Positions 13,074-22,723 of a stretch of 64,000 bases of DNA are shown one piece after another (the first letter of the stretch is position 1; every line of letters starts with the position of its first letter). A program made the translations under genes and the position numbers. The notes beneath the pieces were generated by a model. It was given only the letters and a program-made list of their open reading frames with translations, was not told the origin of the DNA and did no database searches. The DNA comes from Heterodera schachtii (Eukaryota > Nematoda > Chromadorea > Rhabditida > Heteroderidae). The stretch covers positions 967,229 to 1,031,228 of the forward strand of contig SIJG01000047.1 in the NCBI GenBank assembly GCA_023374025.1, written 5' to 3'.

Positions 13074-13834
13074 CTCTGGCAGTGGTGCTATGTCGTTATA
13101 TAAAAACCATCAAATGGAAATTTTCAACCAAAAACTGCCCATAACTTTTGTTAAAGTCAACAAAATTAAATATTATTGATTTCATTGGATAGGCCTAACA
13201 TTTCTCTATTAGCGCACTTAAATTTCAAAAAATTTGACCAAGTTTGAGCAAAGCTATGGCCGAAAGTTCCCAAGGAACCGGGTTTTCAAACATTTTTGGC
13301 CATAACTTTTTTAAAACCTAGCGAAATTTTTTGAAATTTTGCAGGCTAATAGAAGACACATATAGCTAGCGAATGTTAGCAGGATCACTTTATTTTGTTC
13401 GTTCTAAGAATGTTTGATCAGAATTTTTAATGATCAAAATAATTTTATTTTTAATTAAAAAATTTCTGTTAGAAATTATTTTTGTTTTTTATTTTCTTGC
13501 TATTAGTCGATAACCCTATGTATCCTCTATTAGCCTGCAAAATTTCAAAAAATTTCGCTATGTTTTAAAAAAAAGTTATAGCAAAAAATGTATGAAAACC
13601 TGGCCACATGTGTACTCTTGGCCATAACTTTGCTCAAACTTGGTCAGATTTTTTGAAATTTAGGTGCGCTAATAGAGAAATGTTAGGGCTATCGAGGGAT
13701 ACCAAGAATGTCAAATCTGGTTAACTTTGGAAAAAGTTATGGACAGCTTTATGTTGAAAATTTTCATTTGATGGTTTTTTATATAACGCCCTTATTGATG
13801 GTTTTTATATAACGACTCAGCACCTGGCAGATCA
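13074..13834. mobile_element. Foldback element of the CCATCAAAT family
   Basis: The ends are inverted copies: TCGTTATATAAAAACCATCA at the left is complemented by TGATGGTTTTTATATAACGA at the right, with outer CTGGCAG-like sequence on both sides. The arms continue inward with GCCATAACTTT and GGTCAGATTTTTTGAAATTT, present in both orientations, and a GCAGGCTAATAG motif. The same arm sequence recurs near 23,350-23,520, 62,560-62,640 and 63,800-64,000. It has no ORF. Confidence 0.75.
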
Positions 13835-15274
13835 CTTTTTACGAAATTATTTGCGATTAAATTTTCAATAAAATAAAAAATTTAAAAATATTTATTAGTG
13901 TCTTTTAATTATATTAGAATAGCTATTGCTAATATCAAAAGATAGTTAATTTTTAAATTTAATTATTATTTAAAATTTATTTGCAGAATAATAAATCATA
14001 ACTTAGCAATTATAACTTAATAAAAGTTAGTGAAACTTTGTATTTGGCGATAGTTCAACATATCCTCTGCTATTTAATGGATTTAGAAAAACTAGCAAAA
14101 AAAAAAATTATAACCAAAAAAATCCGAAAATTTTGACTCAATAATTTTGTGTATAACTTTTTAAAATTATTTAAAAAAAATTGCAAAATAATAGAGAAAT
14201 CTTTAGGCTTTATATGTATTTAAATAAAATTAAATTTGGTTAAGGAATTAAATATATCCATATTTTTATGGTCATACAAAAATGTAAAGTTGCTGAAATG
14301 CATGAAAATTGTTAAACTTCAAATAATTCATACCATCTTTGATAGGATTGGAAAACACAAAGATTTTCTAATATTAAAAAAAAAAAATCAAAAAAAAAAG
14401 ATGTTTAAATTTCAAATAAAATTTATTGAGTTTTAAAACCGAATATAATTAATTTATTAATTGGCAATTAAATTTAAAATTCAAATAAATTAAATTCAAA
14501 TATTCCTATCATTATAGAAATAAATATTTATGTAATTTTAATAACATTGCTTATTTAAAATTAACTGTTGTGGCGATTTTGCTTAAATTTTAATAAAAGA
14601 ATTATCGAAAATGGAAAAACTGGAAATTTCTGATCAAAATTTTATATCATCACTAATTAATATAAATTAGATTTAGACCTTGACAATAATGATATAGGCC
14701 TTGAGTTTTTCATGGAACTCTAATTTATTTATTTATTTAAACCTGGGTTTTTCCTAGACCTGCTGATTTTCTTGGATTTTTCCAGAATGTCCAGGTCCAA
14801 TATTTGGAATCTGAATTCAATCCATGCTTCTTTACCTAATATTAAGAAAACCATCGAAGTTGAGGCGAGCAGATGAACATTTTTTTAATTAAATAAATAA
14901 ATTTCTAAATAAATAGTGCTTCGAAGATGTATTTAAACGGACAAAATTTAATGATTTTTTTAAATTAAAAATTCGATAGACTTTTTTTAAACTAAATTTC
15001 TTCAAGCGGAGGTGGAGAATGCTTGAACCACCACTAATTTTCATCATTTTACAATTTTCTAAACATTCACTTCCGGATTTTCATTTTACATATATCAGCA
15101 AAAAAAATAATTAATTATTTTCCTTTTTTTTTATTAATCAATGGAGTAGAAAAAAAGAAATTATTTAATATAAAAAAATTTCTTTTAAATAAATGGTCAG
15201 TAGGAAAAAAAATATCATCTTTTTTTCTTTTTTCAAATCAATTTTTTGCCGGAGATCAGAAGAGAGTTGTGATT

Positions 15275-15288
15275 TTTTCATGTGAATC
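15275..15288 (+). promoter_or_regulatory. Conserved upstream block of HTH-family copy 2
   Basis: TTTTTCATGTGAAT lies 67 bases before the ATG at 15,355, in the same relative place and after the same CCGGAGATCAG / AGAGTTGTGA context as in copies 1 and 4. Function inferred from conservation only. Confidence 0.4.
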
Positions 15289-15354
15289 GAAAAAACTATT
15301 TTATTTAAGAAAAAAAATTATTTAATTCATATTTGCGAATATAATCCTGGAAAA

Positions 15355-16035
15355 ATGAAATTATTACTATTATTCTGTTTGATTTTAATTGCCCTAATTA
15401 CTTCAAATGAATTAGAAGATAAAAAATTGCAACAAAAATCATTTGACGAAATATTTGGAGAAAAATGGGAAGAAAAAGAAGAAGAAACACAAAATGAACA
15501 GAAGAAACGGGAAATAATAAAAAAATATTACAAAATAAAAGAAAAAATTAAGCAAAAAGGAAGAAAATATTCAGGAAAAGAATGGAATAAAATTAATTCG
15601 AAAATAGCAAAAAGTTTGGAAGCAAATAAAACTTATATACAAAAATGGATTAAAGAATTTGGTCTTCAAAAAATGAACTGTCACAAATCAAAAAGTGATG
15701 AACAAAAAATTGAAATTGTGCAAAAATTCATTTCAATGACCAAAGAATTTAAAGAAAAAGGAAAATATCCAAAATAAGAATGGAACAAAAATTATGCCGA
15801 AATTTGCAAGAAAATTGGAGTTGGCCATGGAACAATTATGGAATGGAAGAAACAATTCGGAATGAGTAAATTTATAACGGAGAAAGAAAAAATTGAAAAA
15901 ATGAAAATTTATTGGCAAATTAAAAAAGAAAATTCAAAAATTAGTGATCAGAAAATTGCTGAAATGATCAACACTTTGGTACATAACATTTGGAAATGGA
16001 AAGCCAAATTTGGAGAAGAAAATTTTGAATTTTAG
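15355..16035 (+). pseudogene. Secreted triple-HTH-repeat protein, copy 2 (single nonsense codon)
   Basis: This is the best preserved copy: one frame of 227 codons interrupted only by TAA at 15,775-15,777, where sister copies have AAA. Residues 1-18 are a signal peptide (MKLLLLFCLILIALITS). Next comes a conserved LQQKSFDEIFGEKWEEK segment, then three units of about 50 residues, each ending in an HTH-like helix: YSGKEWNKINSKIAKSL..IQKWIKEFGL, EWNKNYAEICKKIGVG..IMEWKKQFGM and ISDQKIAEMINT..WKWKAKFG. The W-K-x-F-G ending resembles transposase or homeodomain-like HTH modules (established for such families; assignment here is by eye). The nonsense codon leaves a 140-residue product with repeat 1 and part of repeat 2. 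It could be a pseudogene, a truncated live gene, or a read-through or sequencing case. Confidence 0.75.
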
Positions 16036-17027
16036 AAGACAATTGGGTTTTTATGAAAACATTTTCTAGCAATTTTCAATAAAATTTCATACATTGACAA
16101 ATTTTATTTGATATTTTTTATTTTTTAAATTTAGTAAAAAAGTTTAAATGAATTCTGTCGAATTAAAAAAAAAAGAATTACATTTTATCAAATTTAGGGT
16201 AAAAATTGAGCTTATTAAAACTCAGTATTTAGTATTAGCCTAATATCCTTGCTTAATAGCTCCATTAAGAACTTTTGGATATTTATTTAGATTAAATTTT
16301 CACGAAAAAATAATCCTTAAAATAATTATGTACATAATAAAAATCTAAAAAATCGAAATTCAGTATTTAGTATTAGCATAATATCCTCGCTTAAAGCGCC
16401 ATTTTAAGAATGGAAGGGATTAAATCAGCAGAAAGGAAAAACATGCAAAATTCAAATAGCATTTTTTTAATCTGATCAAACTTTTACAATTATTTTCATG
16501 AAAAAATACAATTCAAAACTACAAATAAAAAAGTTAATTGAATGTAAAAAATAACAGAAACAAAGAAAAATCAAAATCAAAAAAAAATAATATAAAATTT
16601 AAAAAATTACAAATTTTTAAGTATAATTGTTCTTAAAAATTTTTGCTAATGAAAATTTTAAAGTAAAATGAAGAATACAAATGCATGTACAATACATGAA
16701 AAAAGATTTGAGATGTAAAATAATAAAAATGTGAAAAGCATTAATTTCAAAAAAAAGTTGATATAAAAATTTTTCATTCCATTTTTTCGTCTTTTGGCGT
16801 TCGCTGAAAAATTTGGCGAATTGTGCCAATTTTTGCTACAAATTTGAACCGTAATTGGGCAAGAATGCCTTGCCGACGAATGCCGGTCCCGGCTTCTGCC
16901 ATGTCCCTTTTAGGGACAGAGACCATTATAAAAAATTAATACGAAAAGTAATTTCTCGCTAAATTTTCGGCTCTTGAGCTTGACTATTGAATAAATTTCT
17001 TTATAAGAAAATTTCAAGAAATCAATA
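16036..17027. other. Intergenic, A-rich, no gene seen
   Basis: The first 100 bases are the family 3' flank (TATGAAAACATTTTCTAGCA), shared with the copy ending at 17,387. From 16,200 to 16,400 the phrase CAGTATTTAGTATTAGC occurs twice. A GC-richer patch at 16,785-16,930 (GGCAAGAATGCCTTGCC, GTCCCTTTTAGGGAC) contains two short palindromes and may be an element end. No coding signal. Confidence 0.5.
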
Positions 17028-17387
17028 AAAGTCACAAATCAAAAAGTGATGAACAAAAATTTGAAATTGTGCAAAAATTCATTTCAATGACCAAAGAATT
17101 TAAAGAAAAAGGAAAATATTCAAAAAAGAATGGAACAAAAATTATGCCGAAATTTGCAAGAAAATCGGAGTAAGTTATGGAACAATTATGGAATGGAAGA
17201 AAAAATTTGGAATAAACAAGAAAAGAAAAACGGAGGGAAAAAAAATAGGAAAAATTAAAATTTATTGGCAAATTAAAAGAGAAAATCCAAAATAAGTGAC
17301 AAAGAAATTGCCGAAATGATAAACACTTCGGCACAGAACATTCGGAGATGGAAAGCCAAATTTGGAGAAGAAATTATTCAATTTTAG
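17028..17387 (+). pseudogene. HTH-repeat family, copy 3: repeats 2 and 3 only
   Basis: It begins inside the family sequence at SHKSKSDEQK and runs through repeat 2 and repeat 3 to the family stop after EEIIQF. One A is missing in the run before GAATGG (near 17,130), which shifts the frame; another break lies near 17,290. The signal peptide and repeat 1 are absent. The 3' flank is shared with copy 2. Confidence 0.75.
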
Positions 17388-17500
17388 AAGCAATTGAATT
17401 TATGAAAACATTTTCTAGCAAATTTTCCACATAAAATTTCATACATTAACATTTTATTTGAATTAATTGTTGTATTATTTTTGTATCTTTTAATTTTCGC

Positions 17501-17627
17501 AAAAGAAACGGGAAATAATAAGAAAATTTTATAAAATAAAAGAGAAATTTGAACAAAAAGGAAGAAAATATCCAACAAAAGAATGGAGTAAAATTGGTGT
17601 AAAAATAGCGAAAAGTTTGTGTAATGG
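17501..17627 (+). pseudogene. HTH-repeat family fragment: repeat 1 only
   Basis: It codes for KREIIRKFYKIKEKFEQKG and YPTKEWSKIGVKIAKSL, the first HTH unit, then diverges after a CNG codon group. It lies downstream of repeats 2-3 of copy 3, so the order of the units is scrambled. This implies a partial tandem duplication or a rearranged second copy. Confidence 0.7.
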
Positions 17628-17999
17628 ATACAGAATTTTTTGTATGCCGAGATAAATTTCGCGTTCAAAATTTGTTCCAAAAAGTCGCTTCTTATATGGG
17701 CCGTGAGTCACTTAAGGAAATATGTTTTTTCGCTAATAATTGTATAGGAAATATAAATATAAAATAGCTATTAAGGGACCGATGGACAAATAAAAAGAGC
17801 AAAATCTGACAAGCATGGACTGACCACATTGTTTTTATATGCCATTCAAAATGACAAAAAACTTGACCTACTTGAGTGTCTCTGATTATGTAATAAATTG
17901 CCAGTTGGGCCTTTGGCAAGCCATTAATAAATTTAAAATATTAATTAATCAAAAAAAAATTTATTTGCTTTGCTTTTTTTGTTTGTTTATTGGTGTGCG

Positions 18000-18225
18000 C
18001 TTTTTAAGTTAGTGTGTCTACGGTTGGGCCGAAACACACGTATTTAGTTTTTTTTAATCTGAAGGGACCGTACTGATGAGGCCCACTCTTGCAAAAAATT
18101 AAAAAAATATTTTTTTTATTCAGAAACCATCCGCAAATATCCGTCCGCAAAAGTCCGTCCGCAAATGTCCGTCCGCAAAAGTCCGTCCGCAAATGTCCGT
18201 CCGCAAATGTCTGGACGCGTTTCTA
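18000..18225 (-). repeat. 15-bp tandem repeat within a possible element
   Basis: At 18,125-18,215 the unit CCGTCCGCAAATGT / CCGTCCGCAAAAGT is repeated about six times at a 15-base period. Because the period is a multiple of three, the - strand stays open and reads as RTDFCGRTFADG-type repeats, but I see no gene around it. The flanking GGGCCGAAACACACG and GGGACCGTACTGATGAGGCC are GC-richer than the surroundings. Confidence 0.6.
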
Positions 18226-18935
18226 ACAAATTGAAAAAATGATGATTTCCTCCCTATTGATCAGATTTATTTAAAAGAAAATTTTTTTAATTAAATCATT
18301 TAATTTTCACTCTGCTATCAAAAAAGGAAAAATAAAATGAAAACCAGAAAATGAGTGAGTAGAAATTTTGAAAATTATTAAATTTTGTAATTCAATAATT
18401 TTAAATGAAAGAAATTATTTTTTAAATGTTCAAATGATTTAGAGCGCTTTATCCACCAAAACCCACATAAATTTAGTTTTATTTGATCAAAGAAAGCTAA
18501 TAATTTGATTTATTTTAAAATTTCGAAATTCTTAAAAATAATATTTGTGATTTGAAATTAGAGTAGAGTCATTGAATTTTCAAAAACTGACCTGATCAGG
18601 AGGATTAAAGACTCAAGATTAAAAATCCTATTTTTGTACAGTTTAATAACAGATTTAGCAAAAAAGACAATTTTTAGCCCAATAGATGAATAAAATTATT
18701 TAAAAAAATAATATTTTCATTAATAAATGATCAGTAGAAAAGCATATAATTTTTAAATATTATTTTTTTAATGTTGGATTTGTAATTCTTTCCGGAATTA
18801 ATAGATAACTGTGATTTTTCATGTGAATAAAAAGGCCCATTGCGATTTGCTTAAAATAATTAAAAGCTTTTCGTTTCTTACATTATAATAAATACAAAAA
18901 TAAATAAAAATATTTTTAATAAATTTATTTATAAA

Positions 18936-19610
18936 ATAAAATTATTTCTTCAATTATTTTTAATTATATTTTTAATCGCCAAAATTGAACAAATTGAATC
19001 AGAAAGAAAAAAGTTACAACAAAAGTCATTTGACGAAATATTTGGAGAAAAATGGGAAGAAAAAGAAGAAAAACAACGAAATGAACTCAAAAAAAGAGAA
19101 ATAATTGCAAAATATTATAAAATAAAAGAGAAAATAAAGCAAAAAGGAAGAAAATATTCAGCAAAAGAATGGAGTAAAATTAATACAAAAATAGCGAAAA
19201 ATTTGGGCACAAATCGAAATTATATTTATAAATGGATTAAAGAATTTGGTCTCCAAAAAAATAAAAGTCAAAAATCAAAAAGTGATGAACAAAAATGGGA
19301 AATTGTGCAAAAGTTTATTGAAATGACAAACCAATATAAAGAAAAAAGAAATCATTCAAAAAAAGAATGACATCAAAATTATGCCGTAATTTGCAAGAAA
19401 ATCGGAGTCAGCATTGGAACAATTAGTAAATGGAAGAAACAATTTGGAATGAATAAATTTATAACGGAAAAAGAAAAATTGGAAAAAATGAAAATTTATT
19501 GGCAAATAAAAAGAGAAAATCCAAAAATTAGTGACAAAGAAATTGCTGAAATGATAAAAAATTCAGCGAAGAATATTTGCAGATGGAAAGCCATTCAATT
19601 CTTAGAATAA
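18936..19610 (+). pseudogene. Secreted triple-HTH-repeat family, copy 4 (lost start, one stop)
   Basis: The frame of 225 codons is kept from end to end, but the start codon reads ATA (18,936) and codon 145 is TGA (19,368-19,370) where sisters have TGG. The product would be a signal-peptide-like KLFLQLFLIIFLIA, the LQQKSFDEIFGEKWEEK segment, repeat 1 (YSAKEWSKINTKIAKNLGTN), repeat 2 (YAVICKKIGVSIGTISKWKK) and repeat 3 (ISDKEIAEMIKNSAKNICRW). It ends in AIQFLE, shorter than copy 2. The upstream block TTTTTCATGTGAAT is present about 105 bases before the start. Two point mutations account for the decay, so it is recent. Confidence 0.8.
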
Positions 19611-20763
19611 TAATAATTTTAAATATTTCTCGCAAATTCCAGAAAAAAATTCCATTTTATTCGCAAATTCCTTTTTCGAATTTATTTGTTTCATTTATTT
19701 TAAATGGCTTTTAATTTTGTTTATATGATTTCTTCTCTATTATTTTTTGTAAATAAAATTTCTTTTAATTAAATTTTTTAAAAGTTATACGCAATTATTG
19801 AGTTTATTTTTTTGAACTTTTTTGTTACAGCTTTTTTAAAAAAATTTTTTCGATTTTTAAAAAAATACATAAAATTACAAAGACACGTTGAAAAATCGCC
19901 AGAAAAATATAAAGCTTCATTAATTTTACAAAGTTTCAGCCATATATGATTTGTTATTCTGCAAATAAATTTAAAAATAATAATTAATTTAATTTTTAGT
20001 ATCATTGATACTTTTGTCACTTCGGCTCGCCACGAGACAAATGACCAGTATAAAATTTCCGTTTTAAAAATGCCTAAAGGTTACTTAACTACTATATTAA
20101 TATTTGACAGTCTATAATTGTTAAATGTTGAAAAAATTCTCGTCAAAAATATGTGCTAAAATGGGAAAATTGGTGCCAAAAAGTTCCGAATTTAGGGGGT
20201 GTAAAATCGAAAATTTTCTTCAAAAAACAAAAATTAATATGCCAAATTATTAATGTGATACATAATTTTTAAAAGCAAAAATTCTCTTCAAGAAAATAAA
20301 TAAATAAATTTTGGAGATGATTTTTTGAAAAATTTTTCATTTCTAAGGTATAAATTTAAAAATTTTAGGGTCGGGTCTTAAGGATTTTTTTCTCGTTTTT
20401 ATTGCAGAAAATTCGAAAACTAAAGCCATTCCCATAATCTATTTTGAATAAAAACGAAAAAAAATTATTTATATTGGTTCCAAACCCGCACCGTCTCGTA
20501 TATTTAGCAGAAATTTTTAGGTTTTTAGATTATAAAAAACAAAAAGTTAAAAGATAGTAAACTTTTTGGTATATTTAAAAAGCAATTAAAAAATTATTAA
20601 AATTTTATTCACCTCCCTTCTTAATAGAAAAAGCATCAAAGAGCTTTATTTAGCATGTAAATAAAATTCGGTGCGTTTCTGATCACTTTCTGGAAAAATA
20701 TTTATGAATTAATTTTGCAAAAAATAAATAATTAATGAAAAACTCAGATTTTCGAAAAAAATT

Positions 20764-21275
20764 TTAAAGCAAATATTCATTTGACATTTCATAAATTTTT
20801 GCACAAACTCCAACTTTCTTACAAATTTCGGCATAATTTTTGTTCCATTCTTTTTTTGAATATTTTCCTTTTTCTTTAAATTCATTTGTCATTTCAATGA
20901 ATTTTTGAACAATTTCCCATTTTTGTTCATCACTTTTTGATTTGTGACAGTTCTTTTTTTGGAGACCAAATTCTTTAATCCATTTATAAATATAATTTTG
21001 GTTTGTCCCCAATTTTTTCGCAATTTTCGTATTAATTTTTCCCCATTCTTTTCTTGAGTATTTTCTTCCTTTTTGCTTTATTTTCTCTTTTATTTTATAA
21101 AATTTTTCAATTATTTTTCTTTTTTCTTCCAAATTTCCTTCTTCTTTTTCTTCCCATTTTTCTCCAAATATTCATCAAATGACTTTTGTTGCAATTTTTT
21201 ATTTTCAAATTTATTTGAAGTAATTGGGGCAATTAAAATTAAAATCAAACAGAATAATAACAGTAATAATTTCAT
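20764..21275 (-). pseudogene. Secreted triple-HTH-repeat family, copy 5 (frameshifted, truncated)
   Basis: The ATG is at 21,275, with signal peptide MKLLLLLFCLILILIAPITS. One base is lost in the DEIFG segment (it reads DEYLEKNG), shifting the frame. The original frame resumes at EEKRKIIEKFYKIKEK and carries repeat 1 (YSRKEWGKINTKIAKKLGTN), the SHKSKSDEQK-type linker and the start of repeat 2 (EWNKNYAEICKKVGV). It then diverges into CAKIYEMSNEYLL and stops at 20,764; repeat 3 is missing. An SL1-like sequence lies 82 bases upstream in the same orientation. Orientation is opposite to copies 1-4. Confidence 0.8.
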
Positions 21276-21321
21276 TTAAGATAAAAAAATATAATTGCAA
21301 AAATAAAAAAATTGTTTTTTT

Positions 21322-21378
21322 TCAAAAAATAAAAATTCTCTGGGGTTAGCTTATCAACCCAAACTTGGTAATTAAACC
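21322..21378 (-). ncRNA. SL1 spliced-leader-like sequence, probably decayed
   Basis: Read on the - strand from 21,378 it gives GGTTTAATTACC then AAGTTTGGG. The nematode SL1 leader, from memory, is GGTTTAATTACCC followed by AAGTTTGAG, so there is one missing C and one G-for-A change. It continues TTGATAAGCTAACCCCAGAG then AATTTTT, which resembles the start of the SL1 RNA intron-like part (TTGAAACTGACCC..AAGAAATTT) with the GTAAACA donor deleted. I favour a decayed SL1 RNA gene. The alternative is a leader captured when a trans-spliced mRNA of the downstream HTH-family copy was reverse transcribed. Confidence 0.55.
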
Positions 21379-21617
21379 GTCGATTCTTTTAAGCAAATTT
21401 TAATTATATAATTATTTTTATCAAAAAATGAACAGAAATTCTCAAATATTTCAATGAAATTAATTAGCACAACCATAGATTGGTGAAATTTAATCGCAAA
21501 TAATTTCGTAAAAAGTCATCACAGAAGCCTTAGGACACACAAATTTCTATGCCGGAGCAATTAAATGATGAAAAAAATATACAACAAATTAATTCAAATA
21601 AAATTTGTCAAAAATAT

Positions 21618-21872
21618 TCCATTCCATTCTTTTTTTGTATGTTTTATTTTTTGTTTAAATCATTTGACATTTCAATAAATTTTTCATGATTTCCCATTTT
21701 TGATCATCTGTATTTGATTTGTAAAAATTTGCCTTTTTGAAGACTATTCTTTGATCCATTTATAAACTTTGATACGATTTTTCACCAATTTTTTCGCTAT
21801 TCGAATTAGTTTTATTCCATTCTTTTGTTGGATATTTTCTTACTTTTTGCTTAATTTTCTCTTTTATTTTAT
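21618..21872 (-). pseudogene. HTH-repeat family fragment, copy 6
   Basis: The - strand carries degraded repeat 1 (KIKEKIKQKVRKYPTKEW, then a Lys-rich stretch) and the beginning of repeat 2, with several indels. It has no start, signal peptide or repeat 3. It lies beyond the upstream side of copy 5, in the same orientation. Confidence 0.65.
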
Positions 21873-22723
21873 ATTTTTGATGCTTGAAAATGTCCTTATT
21901 GGAAATTTCGAAAACATGATTTTTGTTATTTTAAATTAATGTCAAAATTTTTTTATTTCGGATGAAACATTCATTAATTTACAAGTGTCCAGATTTTTTT
22001 TCATTTGTGCTGATTTATGTTATCCGACAAAACCAATAAATTCTTATATTAAATTATTTTCTTCAATTTTTCACATTAAATAATTTAAATTAATTATTTT
22101 TATGTCTTCCTGATTTGGAGAAAGCCATTGAAAATTTATTAAAAATTCCTCAAGTGACGAGGAAATGAGTGTACCATAAGGCCACTGTGAATGAAAAATT
22201 CTCTTGAAAAAATTTCATATATTTTTTTACCGAAAAAATTTAAGCAAGTCTGAAAAACTGAAAATTTTTGTCCTTTACGTAAAAGTTTTATATTTTTTCG
22301 AAATATTATTAACCGAAATGAATCTACTCTAAAATTTCTTTCATAATTTTTCAAAATTAAACTTTTTGAAAATTGTACGGAATGTTGTATGCAAGATTGA
22401 TGATTAATTGTGTAGAATGGTTAAAAGTTATGTCAAATCGTTTAAAAGTAAATTTGGGTGCCGCTTTGTATTACTTGCTGGCGCCAGTGTTGAAAGCGGC
22501 AACGGCACTTTCACAAGGTCCAGCGGGCCCTATTTTATGCTAGTTAAAAAATAAAAATAATTCCAAACGAATGAAAAACAAATTTATCAATCAAAATTAA
22601 TAAATTCAAAATTTTTTAAATGGATTGTGAATTACTAATAATAATACAATTTTGAATTGAATTACTTTTTGGTTCCTTAATTGTTTTTTATGGGGGAAAA
22701 ATTGCTGGAAGTGCATAAATATT

